Of a DNA stretch of 64,000 bases, positions 1 to 7,650 are shown piece after piece. The first letter of the stretch is position 1; the number at the start of each line of letters is the position of its first letter. The notes below the pieces were generated by a model. It was not told where the DNA came from. It made no database searches and was given only the letters and a program-made list of their open reading frames with translations. The position numbers and the translations under genes were made by a program. Source of the DNA: DATAUD01 sp036501665 (lineage in GTDB: Bacteria; Verrucomicrobiota; Verrucomicrobiia; Limisphaerales; Palsa-1400); assembly GCA_036501665.1 (NCBI GenBank), contig DASXZW010000058.1, forward strand, positions 1-64,000. The letters are read 5' to 3'.

Positions 1-73
1 GCAGACGACCGTGATCCGTCCGGGGCGATGCGGCCAGCGCTGATTTTAGCAGGTCGCAAATTTTTTGTCGCGG

Positions 74-144
74 CACAGTTATTCACCGTCGACTGCGGGG
101 AGCTCTTCCTTCGGGCTCTCCTTGCCACCGGATGAATAACTGTG
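74..144. repeat. Spaced perfect inverted repeat
   Basis: CACAGTTATTCA (74-85) and its exact complement TGAATAACTGTG (133-144) flank 47 nt. The RNA would form a 12-bp stem. One arm contains TTATTCACC, one mismatch from a DnaA box, but with no cluster of such boxes and no dnaA/dnaN nearby an origin is not supported. The role is unknown. Confidence 0.55.
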
Positions 145-314
145 GAAACCGTATCAGGGCGCGGAGAAGGAAAGACGGGGAGATTTAACACCAAGGGAAC
201 GAAGGAAACAAAGATTTTATAGGAAAGGGGATTTTAACGGGAGTTAGCGGTGGGGGAAGAGGGGGATGATTGACACGGCGGGGTTTTACCGGCGTGTTTT
301 TTTTATTTTGGCGG

Positions 315-350
315 TGGACAAAATGGACGATGTGGACGGGGTGGACACAA
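315..350. repeat. Degenerate 9-nt tandem repeat (TGGACNNNN x4)
   Basis: Four consecutive 9-nt units begin with TGGAC: TGGACAAAA, TGGACGATG, TGGACGGGG and TGGACACAA. The same period and TGG(A/G) unit start recur at 506, 3919, 4923, 7051 and 7733, so this is one locus of a dispersed minisatellite family. Confidence 0.7.
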
Positions 351-505
351 TGTTTGTGGCGGTGGCGCAGAGATAAGACAACATTAGTGGCGTCGGCGCA
401 GGGACGGCACAATAGAAGAGATGCACCGCACAGCGGATGACGCTGGCGTTTAGCGCGAGGGCGACGATGTCGTCGACACAGCCGTGGCCCCAGCCGACGT
501 GGGTT

Positions 506-630
506 TGGGAGGAATGGGAGGAATGGGAGGAATGGGAGGAATGGGAGGAATGGGAGGAATGGGAGGAATGGGAGGAATGGGAGGAATGGGAGGAATGGGA
601 GGAATGGGAGGAATGGGAGGAATGGGAGGG
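506..630. repeat. Tandem minisatellite, 13 units of TGGGAGGAA
   Basis: Thirteen perfect copies of the 9-mer TGGGAGGAA run from 506 to 622, followed by a partial unit. The near-perfect identity of units points to recent expansion by slippage. The array lies directly upstream of a dispersed hairpin element. It is not a CRISPR: there are no spacers. Confidence 0.9.
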
Positions 631-712
631 TGACAATACTACCAATTGTCTAATAGGAGAAGTTGCCTCCTCTCCCCGGCTCTCTCCACTTGCGTGGAAG
701 AGAGGGGGTGAA
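630..712. repeat. Dispersed hairpin element, copy 1
   Basis: This starts with GTGACAATACTAC, shared with 2289 onward, and continues into a CTCTCC-rich arm, the tip CCACTTGCGTGG and an AGAGAGGG arm. The arms pair as an imperfect hairpin. Related copies occur at 2289, 5062, 6296 (degenerate) and 7651, with a fragment near 9831. It resembles REP-type intergenic hairpins. Confidence 0.75.
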
Positions 713-820
713 GGTGGTGGAGGGGCAGTTTCGTGTTGCCGGATATTGAAGTGTTGAGGCGGGCTGGCCCGAATTTGGAGGGCTTAATTTTTGAGGTGGT
801 TTGGCCGATAACGATGGGGA

Positions 821-2266
821 ATGAGATTCTCTTTTGCGATGCGATTGGCCTTGTTGAGGTGGTTTGCGGCGTGGGTTGTGTTTTTGGTTTTGGTTGGAGG
901 CGGCGGTTTGGATTTGCACGGGGAGACGAATGTTCCGACACAGGGCGGGGCAAAGGCTGGGGAAACGATGGCGGAGTCGCGTTTGAATTGGCGGATGGAG
1001 ACCATCGTTGGGGCGTATAGGCAGGCGGGCCATACCAATTCGGCGTGGGATGACGCGGCGATTCAGGCGCTTACTGCATGGGCGCATAGGCCCGAGGACG
1101 GCTCGGAATCGAAGGAAATTTTAAACCTGATTATTTCAAAGAATTGCCGCGCCGCCACGGCGGCGGGGTGCGATGATCCTTTGATTCGTTATTTGTCGCT
1201 TTTGTATGCCGGGGAGAAGGGCTTGAGCAGGGAGGAACGGGTGGCGGCTTTTTGCAAAATGGCGCAGGAGATGGATGCGTCTTCGTATCTGGCGGTCCGG
1301 AAATTTCATGCCTGGTATTGGGCTGCCAAGGAAATCCACGACTTGTATGGTTCTGGCGCGAAAGTTCCCAAGGATTTGAAGGAACTTCAAACATGGGATA
1401 ACGCGTTTTCAAGGCTGGAGACCTCGCTTGTTTCGGAGAAATTGCCGCCGGCGGAAGCATACACGGCCTGCTATTTTATGTTGACTCTTTATGGCAAGGA
1501 CAAAGTCCGTTACCCGAGGGTGTATGAGAAGCTTGAGAAGAATTTCCCCAAAGGGCCGGAGTACGAGGCGATGGATCTCCTATTAAAAGGCCATGCTTAC
1601 AGCGACATGGCGTGGCAGGCCAAGGGCAATAGCCGGACGAATGGCGCAAGCAACGAGGGCGGGCAGTTGTTTGAGGAGCGCCTTAAAACTGCTGCAGGGG
1701 CATTGACGCGGGCCTGGGAGTTGGACCCGAATGAACCGCGGATTGCGATGGCGATGATGCGGGTGGAATTTGGCCAGCATGAGGGGCGGCCTCGGATGGA
1801 GTTATGGTTCAGGCGGGCGATGGCGTTGGATCCGAATTGCTACGACGCTTGCGTCGCGAAGTTGAAATACCTTGATCCGAAGTGGGGCGGATCGAGCCGA
1901 GCCATGTTGGAGTTTGGACGCGAGTGTGTCACAAATAAGAACTGGGGCGGGAATGTTCCGCTTACTTTATTCGAGGCGCATCGTATGTTGTGCGATGGTT
2001 TAACGAACGCTTCGATGAAGTCGTTTTACTGGAGAATTCCGAATGTCTGGCTGGATGTGCAGAATTCGTATGAGCGGTATTTCGAGGTCAACCCCACGGA
2101 CACGAAGTCGTTAACCATTTATTCGTTGTTTGCCTTCGAGACGGGGCATTGGCGGGAGTTTAATGCAATGGCTTCAAAAATTGACCCGGCAGACTACGAG
2201 ATGTTCGGCGGCAAGGAGAAGTTTGATAAGTTGGTGGCGGAGGCGGGGCGACATGCGGGGAAGTAG
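821..2266 (+). CDS. Secreted TPR-like hypothetical protein, paralog A
   Basis: A 481-residue protein with an N-terminal hydrophobic segment (about residues 8-27) that looks like a signal peptide or anchor. The mature part is helical and TPR-like: segments such as ALTRAWELDPNEPRIAMAMM and FRRAMALDPNCYDA (about residues 290-345) have the spacing of tetratricopeptide helices. It is a clear paralog of the next gene; shared blocks include AGHTN.AWDD, AAGCDDP.IRYL and FGRECVTN..WGG. No catalytic motif is visible and the function is unknown. The ATG at 821 is preceded by GATGGGG; an ATG at 839 is a second possible start that keeps the hydrophobic segment. The gene is flanked on both sides by copies of one hairpin element. 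Confidence 0.85.
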   Translation: MRFSFAMRLALLRWFAAWVVFLVLVGGGGLDLHGETNVPTQGGAKAGETMAESRLNWRMETIVGAYRQAGHTNSAWDDAAIQALTAWAHRPEDGSESKEILNLIISKNCRAATAAGCDDPLIRYLSLLYAGEKGLSREERVAAFCKMAQEMDASSYLAVRKFHAWYWAAKEIHDLYGSGAKVPKDLKELQTWDNAFSRLETSLVSEKLPPAEAYTACYFMLTLYGKDKVRYPRVYEKLEKNFPKGPEYEAMDLLLKGHAYSDMAWQAKGNSRTNGASNEGGQLFEERLKTAAGALTRAWELDPNEPRIAMAMMRVEFGQHEGRPRMELWFRRAMALDPNCYDACVAKLKYLDPKWGGSSRAMLEFGRECVTNKNWGGNVPLTLFEAHRMLCDGLTNASMKSFYWRIPNVWLDVQNSYERYFEVNPTDTKSLTIYSLFAFETGHWREFNAMASKIDPADYEMFGGKEKFDKLVAEAGRHAGK

Positions 2267-2288
2267 GGGTGAGGACTGAGGCGCAGGT

Positions 2289-2373
2289 TGACAATACTAC
2301 GATTTTTTCTCGCAGGAGAAATTGCCTCCTCTCCCCGGCCCTCTCCTCCACTTCGTGGAAGAGAGGGAGAAGG
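2289..2373. repeat. Dispersed hairpin element, copy 2
   Basis: Begins with TTGACAATACTACGATT and ends in the hairpin CCTCTCCTCCAC-TTC-GTGGAAGAGAGG. It is the longest match to copy 1: both share the TGACAATACTAC head, an AGGAGAA spacer and the CTCTCCCCGGC arm. Because it lies 23 nt after the stop of the preceding gene it could also act in mRNA 3'-end formation, although no T-run follows. Confidence 0.75.
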
Positions 2374-2449
2374 TCGGGCGTCGCAGGGTTCTGAGGAGTA
2401 AATGAATAATTTGTTGTCAGGGCGGGTGGGGCTGTCCAATATAAACTGA

Positions 2450-3877
2450 ATGAATTTTGCCCGTTTAATCAGCACAGTAACACTTGTGTCGTGCGTTGTC
2501 GCAGTCGCGCTGATCGGTTCCAGTTGCGACAAGGGTCATCCTCCTACTCCGGCGGAAAAGGGCGCGGCGGACAGGGCGCGTTTGAAGTGGAACCTGGCAA
2601 CCACGGTGGAGGCGTATAAGACGGCGGGCCACACGAATCCCGCATGGGATGATTCCGCCGAAGCTGCATTGACTGAGTTTGGCCGGGCGCGGGCGCAAGC
2701 GCTTGCGCCGGGTGAGGATGGGGATTCGATTATTTTCAACAGTTGCGCGACGGCTGTCGCGGCGGGGTGTGATGATCCGATGATTCGTTATTTGCAATTG
2801 CGCCTTTCGGCTGCGGAGGTTCCCTACGCGAAGTCTGCGGAGGCTTATGCCAAGTTGGCGCCAGACATGGAGGCAAGCGCGTATCCCAAAATCAGGAAAT
2901 TTTATGTGTGGTTGAGAACGCAGCACATGGTCACTGACGCTTACGGTTATGGGACGAATATTCCGCAGGAATATGAGCAACTCAAGGCGTGGAGCTGGGC
3001 GAGCTCGGATCTTGGGGAAGTTCTGGATGATCGCGCGATGCCGCCGGAGGAAGCTTACGAGGCGTGCCACGAAGCTTTGCAGATTTGGGACGGGAGCGCG
3101 GACCGTTATGCCACGATGTATCATGCGTGCGAAGGGAAGTTTCCGTCCGGTTGGAAAAATGAGGCGTCAATACTTTTATTGAAAGGGGAGGCGAACATTC
3201 ATTTTGCATGGGACGCGAGGGGTGGCGGATATGCAAACACGGTCAGCAATGCGGGTTGGAATTTGTTTTCAGAACACCTTGGGATCGCGGAGAAAGCATT
3301 GTCACGCGCCTGGGAAATAAAACCGAGCGAGCCGCGGATCGCCTACCAGATGATGAGGGTGGAGTTGGGGCAAGGACAGGGGCGGGCGCGGATGGAGACG
3401 TGGTTCAAACGCGCGATGCAAGCGAACTCGAATTATTACGACGCGTGCAACTTGATGCTTTTTTACCTTGAACCGAAATGGTACGGCTCGCCTGAGGAGA
3501 TGCTGGCTTTTGGGCGGGAATGCGTGACGAATACGAGTTGGGGAGGCCATGTTCCGCTGATTTTGACGGTGGCGCACACGGAAATACTGAAAGCACTTAC
3601 AGACGATGTTGAGAAGGCCAATTACTGGAAAAAACCGGAGGTCTGGCAGGATTTCAAAGCGGCGTTTAACCGGTTTTTTGAGGTGAACCCGCAGGAAACG
3701 AATTGGTACTACAATTATGTCTTATACGCGTACCAAGCGGGAGCGTGGGATGAGTTGAATGCGGCGATTCCGAAGTTGGGAAGTGTAAATTATAACTTTT
3801 TTGGGGGGAAGGAGAAGTTTGACGGGATAGTGGCGGAGGCGAGGCTGCATGCCGGCGGTGGGAAGGTGAAAGATTAG
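2450..3877 (+). CDS. Putative lipoprotein, TPR-like, paralog B
   Basis: A 475-residue tandem paralog of the preceding gene, similar along its whole length. The N-terminus has a hydrophobic core ending in LIGSSCDKG, which could be an imperfect lipobox with Cys at about residue 26, so it may be lipid-anchored, unlike paralog A. Helical TPR-like segments appear around residues 290-350 (ALSRAWEIKPSEPRIAYQMM, FKRAMQANSNYYDA). The C-terminal motif FGGKEKFD..VAEA..HAG is shared with paralog A. There is no enzymatic motif and the function is unknown. No clear ribosome-binding site precedes the ATG. The pair probably arose by local duplication. Confidence 0.85.
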   Translation: MNFARLISTVTLVSCVVAVALIGSSCDKGHPPTPAEKGAADRARLKWNLATTVEAYKTAGHTNPAWDDSAEAALTEFGRARAQALAPGEDGDSIIFNSCATAVAAGCDDPMIRYLQLRLSAAEVPYAKSAEAYAKLAPDMEASAYPKIRKFYVWLRTQHMVTDAYGYGTNIPQEYEQLKAWSWASSDLGEVLDDRAMPPEEAYEACHEALQIWDGSADRYATMYHACEGKFPSGWKNEASILLLKGEANIHFAWDARGGGYANTVSNAGWNLFSEHLGIAEKALSRAWEIKPSEPRIAYQMMRVELGQGQGRARMETWFKRAMQANSNYYDACNLMLFYLEPKWYGSPEEMLAFGRECVTNTSWGGHVPLILTVAHTEILKALTDDVEKANYWKKPEVWQDFKAAFNRFFEVNPQETNWYYNYVLYAYQAGAWDELNAAIPKLGSVNYNFFGGKEKFDGIVAEARLHAGGGKVKD

Positions 3878-3918
3878 GGCAGATCCTCAATTTATGCAGG
3901 GTGGGACTGGCGGACGAA

Positions 3919-3954
3919 TAGGAGGAATGGGAAGGATGGGACGAATAGGGGCTG
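3919..3954. repeat. Degenerate 9-nt repeat (TAGGAGGAA/TGGGAAGGA units)
   Basis: Four 9-nt units, TAGGAGGAA, TGGGAAGGA, TGGGACGAA and TAGGGGCTG, lie in the gap between two convergent genes. The family is the same as the 506-630 array. Confidence 0.6.
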
Positions 3955-3983
3955 GGGTAGTCACGAATAAATCCGGCAATGCG

Positions 3984-4874
3984 CTAGGAGGCGAGCATTA
4001 GGCGGAGGGTGGCGAGGTCTTTGCGGAAGGCGGTTTCGAGGGCGTCCTGGTTTTTCTTGCCTTCGAGGTATTCGACGTGGAGGCAGATGGGGCCGGTGTA
4101 GCCGGTATCGAGGAGCATTGGGAAGAATTTGCGGTCCACGATGCCTTCGCCGAGGGGGACTTCCTTGACTTCAGATTTGTCCCAGAAGAAGTCTTTCACA
4201 TAAACCATTTCGAGGTGGGATTGGACGAGTTTGAATTGGATGCGCCAGTCGAGGCCGCCTTCGATCATGGCGTGCTGGATGTCGAATCCGATTCCGATGA
4301 CGCGGGGATCAAAGGTTTTGATGAGGCCGTAGATGTCCCACACGGCTGCGCCAACGCGGTTGGGGCCGGAGTGGTTGTGGTAAACGGCTGTCATGCCCAG
4401 TTCCTGTGTCAAGTCGATGAGCGCGGGGAGTCTCGAGGCGATGGCGTCGAGTTGCGGGAGGATGGGCCGGGACATGTCGTAGAGGTACGAGGCCATGCGG
4501 TAGCGGCGGATGCCGAGTTTGGCGGCGGCGCGCAGGACGGGTTCGGTGCGGGGTTGGGTGGTGTTGAGGATGTCGGTGGCGATGACGGCGATTTCGAGGC
4601 CGCGTTTGTCGAGGGCTTCGTGCAAGCGGGCGAGGTCGTTTTCGACTTTGGTCGGCAATACGCGGCCGCCGGCGCGGACGGTGGCTTCGATGCCGCTGAA
4701 GCCGATGTCTGACATTGTCGCGGCCAATTGTTTGTCGCTAAGAAATTGGACGGGTTTTTCGAAGGCGCAGATGCGGTTTTTCAGAGTTGGCGTGGCGGCC
4801 AGCGGGGTCGCGGCGCAGAGGAGGGCGGCGGAGGTTCCGAGGAGGAATTCGCGGCGGGTCAGGGGCGATTGCAT
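3984..4874 (-). CDS. Tat-exported sugar phosphate isomerase/epimerase-like TIM-barrel protein
   Basis: A 296-residue protein that starts with a twin-arginine signal (LTRREFLLGTSAALLCAATP), so it is probably exported folded to the periplasm. The mature part matches the xylose-isomerase-like TIM-barrel (AP endonuclease 2) superfamily: IGFSGIEATVRAGG early, YHNHSGPNRVG near the middle, IGFDIQHAMIEGG, and CLHVEYLEGKKNQ near the end. Conserved His, Asp and Glu residues in these motifs are typical metal ligands. The substrate cannot be told. Tat-exported members of this superfamily are common in PVC and Bacteroidetes genomes. No operon partner is evident; the upstream gap is filled with repeats. 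Confidence 0.85.
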   Translation of the reverse strand: MQSPLTRREFLLGTSAALLCAATPLAATPTLKNRICAFEKPVQFLSDKQLAATMSDIGFSGIEATVRAGGRVLPTKVENDLARLHEALDKRGLEIAVIATDILNTTQPRTEPVLRAAAKLGIRRYRMASYLYDMSRPILPQLDAIASRLPALIDLTQELGMTAVYHNHSGPNRVGAAVWDIYGLIKTFDPRVIGIGFDIQHAMIEGGLDWRIQFKLVQSHLEMVYVKDFFWDKSEVKEVPLGEGIVDRKFFPMLLDTGYTGPICLHVEYLEGKKNQDALETAFRKDLATLRLMLAS

Positions 4875-4922
4875 GGGGGAATTTAGGCGGGAATGGAGGG
4901 GATGTCGAGGTTGTGTGAGGGG

Positions 4923-4989
4923 TGGACGGAGTGGACGAAATGGACGGGGTGAATGGGAGTTATAGGAGGAATGGGAATGATGGGATGGC
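4923..4989. repeat. Mixed 9-nt repeat, TGGAC and TAGGAGGAA types side by side
   Basis: TGGACGGAG, TGGACGAAA, TGGACGGGG and TGAATGGGA are followed after 4 nt by TAGGAGGAA, TGGGAATGA and TGGGATGGC. Finding both unit types at one locus supports treating them as one family of 9-nt periodic repeats. Confidence 0.65.
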
Positions 4990-5061
4990 CCTTGTTAGCG
5001 GGATGGACAAAAAGAGATTTTTGGGCGTCGGGGCGACGACGACCTGCTATCGTAAAGAAGG

Positions 5062-5113
5062 AGCCTCCTCTCCCCAACCCTCTCCTCCACGCAAGCGTGG
5101 AAGAGAGGGAGAA
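5062..5113. repeat. Dispersed hairpin element, copy 3
   Basis: Contains CCTCCTCTCCCC, then CCCTCTCCTCCACGC-AA-GCGTGGAAGAGAGGG. The tip differs from the other copies (CACGCAAGCGTG instead of CACTTCGTG) but remains self-complementary, a compensatory pattern that suggests selection for the hairpin. Confidence 0.75.
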
Positions 5114-5131
5114 TTCAGTAGCGATATGGAC

Positions 5132-5152
5132 GGACGCCTCGGCGAGGCGTCC
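5132..5152. repeat. Dispersed palindrome, copy 1
   Basis: Arms GGACGCCTCG and CGAGGCGTCC are separated by a single G and followed by CTACC. Identical palindromes with the same flank occur at 9799 and 27450. Here it lies 39 nt past the ilvC stop and may also fold at the ilvC mRNA 3' end. Confidence 0.85.
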
Positions 5153-5191
5153 CTACCAAAACAGGGGCCTTGGCGGAGTGGCGACCTGCTG

Positions 5192-6217
5192 TTAATAGGC
5201 GGCTTGGACGCCTTTTACGGAGCGTTTTTTCATCCAGGGCATGAGGCCGCGGAGGCGTTCGCCCGTCTTCTCGATGTTGTGTTTTTCGCCGGCTTTGAGG
5301 AGGGCGTTGTATTTTTTGTAGCCGCCTTTGTATTCGGCGACCCAGCCTTTGGCGAATTTGCCGGATTGGATGTCGGCCAGCGCCGCTTTCATCCGCTTCT
5401 TGACAGTGGCGTCGATGATTTTTGGGCCGACGCTGACGTCGCCCCACTTGGCGGTTTCGGAAATGGAGAATCTCATGCCGCTGATGCCGGCTTCGTTCAT
5501 GAGGTCAACGATAAGTTTCAGTTCGTGGAGGCACTCGAAGTAGGCCATCTCGGGCTGGTATCCGGCTTCGACGAGGGTTTCGTAGCCGGCAATTACCAAC
5601 GCGGACGCGCCGCCGCAGAGGACGGTTTGTTCGCCGAAAAGGTCGGTCTCGGTTTCTTCCTTAAAGCTGGTCTGGATGACTCCGGCGCGGGTGCCACCGA
5701 TGCCTTTGGCCCAGGCGAGCGCGACTTTTTTGGAGTTTTTGCTGGGGTCCTGGTAGATGCCAATGAGGGCGGGGACGCCTTTGCCTTCGGTGAATTGGCG
5801 GCGGACGATGTGGCCGGGGCCTTTGGGCGCGACCAAAATCACATTGACGTTTTTGGGCGGAACGATGGTTTTGAAATGGATGGAAAAGCCGTGGGAGAAT
5901 AGCAGGGTTTTGCCCGCAGAAAGATTGGGGGCGATGTCGTTCTCGTAGGCTTTGGGCTGTTTGGTGTCGGGGATGGCGACGAAAATGACGTCGGCGCGCT
6001 TGACGGCTTCGCCGGTGGTGAAGACTTCGAATCCGTGGGATTTGGCGACGGCGGCGGATTTGCTGCCTTCGTAGAGGCCGATGATGACGTGGCAGCCGCT
6101 GTCTTTTAAATTGAGGGCGTGGGCGTGGCCCTGGGAGCCGAAGCCGAGGACGGCGAGGGTTTTACCCTGGAGAATTGAGAGGTCGGCGTCGGAATCGGAG
6201 TAAACTTTTGCTGGCAT
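5192..6217 (-). CDS. ilvC: Ketol-acid reductoisomerase (class I)
   Basis: A 341-residue enzyme of valine/isoleucine/leucine synthesis. It converts acetolactate or acetohydroxybutyrate to the dihydroxy acid using NADPH and Mg2+. The N-terminal Rossmann motif LAVLGFGSQGHAHALNLKDS is clear, followed by FSHGFSIHFKTI, VAPKGPGHIVRRQF and, in the knotted helical domain, DLFGEQTVLCGG, the site of metal-binding Asp/Glu, and YETLVEAGYQPEMAYFEC. Length is normal for the short class I form. It lies 165 nt downstream of ilvN on the same strand, with a degenerate hairpin element between them, and is probably co-transcribed from the attenuator-controlled promoter. The large acetolactate synthase subunit is not in the window. 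Confidence 0.97.
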   Translation of the reverse strand: MPAKVYSDSDADLSILQGKTLAVLGFGSQGHAHALNLKDSGCHVIIGLYEGSKSAAVAKSHGFEVFTTGEAVKRADVIFVAIPDTKQPKAYENDIAPNLSAGKTLLFSHGFSIHFKTIVPPKNVNVILVAPKGPGHIVRRQFTEGKGVPALIGIYQDPSKNSKKVALAWAKGIGGTRAGVIQTSFKEETETDLFGEQTVLCGGASALVIAGYETLVEAGYQPEMAYFECLHELKLIVDLMNEAGISGMRFSISETAKWGDVSVGPKIIDATVKKRMKAALADIQSGKFAKGWVAEYKGGYKKYNALLKAGEKHNIEKTGERLRGLMPWMKKRSVKGVQAAY

Positions 6218-6295
6218 AGAATTATTTTTATTGGGTTTGAATTAATTTATACTGACGGATCATTTGCGGGGCGCTTCTGTACATTATTGAAAAAG

Positions 6296-6342
6296 AAGCT
6301 TCTCTCCCTTTCCATTTCCCCACTTCGCGGGGAGAGGGGATA
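6296..6342. repeat. Degenerate hairpin element between ilvN and ilvC
   Basis: CTTCTCTCCCTTTCC is followed by TCCCC-ACTTCGC-GGGGA and GAGGGGA. It looks like a diverged copy of the CTCTCC...AGAGAGGG family. As an intercistronic hairpin it could influence the relative stability of the ilvN and ilvC transcripts. Confidence 0.5.
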
Positions 6343-6382
6343 GAAAACTGGTTGACGGTCGTAGCAGTGTCAAGACGGGCAC

Positions 6383-6856
6383 TCATTTGCGGGCGAGCGC
6401 AATTTTTCCGGTGCGGGAAAGTTCGAGGACGCCAAAAGGCTCCATGAGGCGGAGGAATTTGTCGATCTTGCTTTCGTTGCCGGTGATTTCGATGGTGAGA
6501 CTTTTGGCCTGAACATCGACGATTTTGGCGCGGAAAATATCGGTGATCTGCATGATTTCGGCTCGGGCGCGGGCGTTGACGCCGACGCGGACGAGGACGA
6601 GTTCGCGGTCGATGAAGTCGGCTTTGCGGAAGTCGTGGACTTCGATGACGTTGATGAGTTTGCCGAGTTGCTTGACGATCTGGTCGAGGGTGGCGTCGTC
6701 GCCGCGGGTGACGATGGTCATGCGGGAGATGTCGGCGTGGTGGGTGGGGGCGACGTTGAGCGAGTCAATGTTATAACCACGGCCGCTAAAGAGGCCGGCC
6801 ACGCGGGTGAGCACGCCGAACTTGTTTTCCACGAGCACTGATATTGTATGTCGCAT
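6383..6856 (-). CDS. ilvN: Acetolactate synthase small (regulatory) subunit
   Basis: A 157-residue regulatory subunit (ilvN/ilvH type) of acetohydroxyacid synthase. It binds the catalytic subunit and confers valine feedback control. The N-terminal ACT domain is evident from HTISVLVENKFGVLTRVAGL and FSGRGYNIDSLNVAPT, followed by VKQLGKLINVIEVHDF and ERELVLVRV-type sequence (here DRELVLVRV). The second half contains EITGNESKIDKFLRLMEPFG, also typical. Length is normal. It is the first gene of an ilvN-ilvC unit and is preceded by a leader with a Val/Leu-rich peptide and an intrinsic terminator that ends only 5 nt before its ATG. Confidence 0.96.
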   Translation of the reverse strand: MRHTISVLVENKFGVLTRVAGLFSGRGYNIDSLNVAPTHHADISRMTIVTRGDDATLDQIVKQLGKLINVIEVHDFRKADFIDRELVLVRVGVNARARAEIMQITDIFRAKIVDVQAKSLTIEITGNESKIDKFLRLMEPFGVLELSRTGKIALARK

Positions 6857-6861
6857 AAATT

Positions 6862-6891
6862 AAAAAACCCGCGTCCTTTGGGGACGGCGGG
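6862..6891 (-). terminator. Attenuator terminator in the ilvN leader
   Basis: On the minus strand a CCCGCCGTCC arm (6891-6882), a 5-nt loop and a GGACGCGGG arm (6876-6868) form a GC-rich stem with one bulged C, followed at once by six T residues (6867-6862). This is a textbook rho-independent terminator, located after the leader peptide and just before the ilvN start. The position argues for regulation of ilvN rather than for ending an upstream gene. Confidence 0.85.
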
Positions 6892-6927
6892 CGACCTGTA
6901 AACCAGCTAATGCCGCAGGCCGCGTCA
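6892..6927 (-). promoter_or_regulatory. Candidate antiterminator / pause-hairpin segment of the ilv leader
   Basis: Minus strand. TGACGCGG (6927-6920), which begins at the leader peptide's stop codon, contains the same GACGCGG 7-mer as the terminator's 3' arm, so it can pair with the terminator's 5' arm and block the terminator. A ribosome stopped at the leader stop codon would mask it; a ribosome stalled upstream on valine codons would leave it free. Separately, GCGGCCTG (6923-6916) can pair with CAGGTCGC (6898-6891). The folds were inferred by eye. Confidence 0.6.
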
Positions 6928-6978
6928 GTCAACAACGACTACGCGAACGACTTGCAGCAGACTGGCCAAATTTTGCAT
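6925..6978 (-). CDS. ilv leader peptide (17 aa, Val/Leu-rich)
   Basis: A short minus-strand frame, ATG at 6978 to TGA at 6925, encodes MQNLASLLQVVRVVVVD. Six of the 17 residues are Val and three are Leu, with four consecutive Val codons (GTA GTC GTT GTT) just before the stop. This is the signature of ribosome-mediated attenuation of branched-chain amino acid genes: scarcity of Val-tRNA or Leu-tRNA would stall the ribosome, favour the alternative fold and allow readthrough into ilvN. No strong Shine-Dalgarno sequence precedes the ATG, as for many genes in this window. Below the usual length of gene prediction. Confidence 0.8.
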   Translation of the reverse strand: MQNLASLLQVVRVVVVD

Positions 6979-7050
6979 TGGGCGAGAAATAAAGCATGAG
7001 GAGGGCGGCGGGTCAATACGCAATTTTAGGTTTTTTTATAGGTAGGTTTT

Positions 7051-7086
7051 TGGACGGGATGGACGGGATGGACTGGGTGGGACCGG
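7051..7086. repeat. 9-nt repeat (TGGACGGGA x2, TGGACTGGG, TGGGACCGG)
   Basis: Four units in strict 9-nt register lie between the divergently oriented ilv leader and the downstream lipoprotein gene. Same family as the arrays at 315, 506, 3919, 4923 and 7733. Confidence 0.65.
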
Positions 7087-7171
7087 GGCTGAGCAACGTG
7101 ATTTCTCCTGTGACCCTGCGAATCCAATGCTTTTATTGACTTTGGGTTGACCCTGTTCACATGATTGAGCT

Positions 7172-7588
7172 ATGGCGAAATTCAAATGCGCCGTGTTGTT
7201 TTCGTTGGCGGTGGTGCTCTGCGGTTTTTGCGGGTGCGCGACCAGGGGTTCAAAGCCGAATGTTTCTGACCTTTACGTGTTGACTGTCAGCTTCATTTCT
7301 CCAAAACAAGATGTCGTTCATAAAATTGAAATAGATATACGTCCGGGGGTTCCGTTTGCGGTCAGGACTGTTGATGAGGCGGGTAATCATTATCAGGTGG
7401 GTGGCACTTTGCATGAAAAGGCGAACGGAAAATTTGAGTTTGAGCAGGGGAATGCTTCCATGAAGTTGGCGGAAGGAGGGGGCCTTGGCAGCGGTCTTCC
7501 AGAGCTTGAACTTGGCAAAGCTGATAGTTGGGGAGCCGTTGCTTCGGTTGTTTGGTATGGCGAAAGCGTCGTGCTCAACAAGAAATGA
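7172..7588 (+). CDS. Small putative lipoprotein of unknown function
   Basis: A 138-residue protein with a lipoprotein-type signal: KFKCAVLFSLAVVLCGFCGC, Cys at about residue 22 preceded by GF, then ATRGSKPN. The mature part (about 115 residues) appears beta-rich, with alternating hydrophobic residues (LYVLTVSFISPKQDVVHKIE) and a glycine-rich GGGLGSGLPELELG stretch. No family was recognised. The signal-peptide part is repeated in a broken form near 7766 and more weakly near 9889. The divergently transcribed neighbour is the ilv operon. Confidence 0.75.
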   Translation: MAKFKCAVLFSLAVVLCGFCGCATRGSKPNVSDLYVLTVSFISPKQDVVHKIEIDIRPGVPFAVRTVDEAGNHYQVGGTLHEKANGKFEFEQGNASMKLAEGGGLGSGLPELELGKADSWGAVASVVWYGESVVLNKK

Positions 7589-7650
7589 GCGACGAATTGA
7601 GGCATCGGAGTTCGGCACCATTGTGGGCAGAGGAGAGCCTCCGAAGTTGA

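Larger units (their letters stand above)
1..820. other. Repeat-filled intergenic region at left edge
   Basis: No convincing gene is visible in this stretch. It holds a spaced 12-nt inverted repeat (74-144), two arrays with 9-nt periodicity (315-350 and 506-630) and a hairpin repeat of a family found elsewhere in the window (630-712). Open frames that cross the second array translate as EWEEWEE or HSSHSSHSS runs, an artefact of a repeat whose period is a multiple of three. The left boundary may cut a neighbouring transcription unit, but bases 1-60 show no recognisable coding sequence. Confidence 0.6.

Noticed and set aside
74..144. Possible replication origin (near-DnaA boxes)
   Set aside because: Only one imperfect TTATTCAC match per arm and no AT-rich unwinding region or dnaA/dnaN nearby.
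506..630. CRISPR-like regular repeats
   Set aside because: Units are only 9 nt, directly adjacent and have no spacers; no cas genes.
437..757. Frame encoding EWEEWEEWEE repeats (and HSSHSS on the other strand)
   Set aside because: Produced by the 9-nt minisatellite, which keeps all frames open; no ribosome-binding site and no conserved sequence outside the array.
4922..5902. 326-residue plus-strand frame opposite ilvC
   Set aside because: Antisense to a certain gene; its composition is the mirror of ilvC codon bias.
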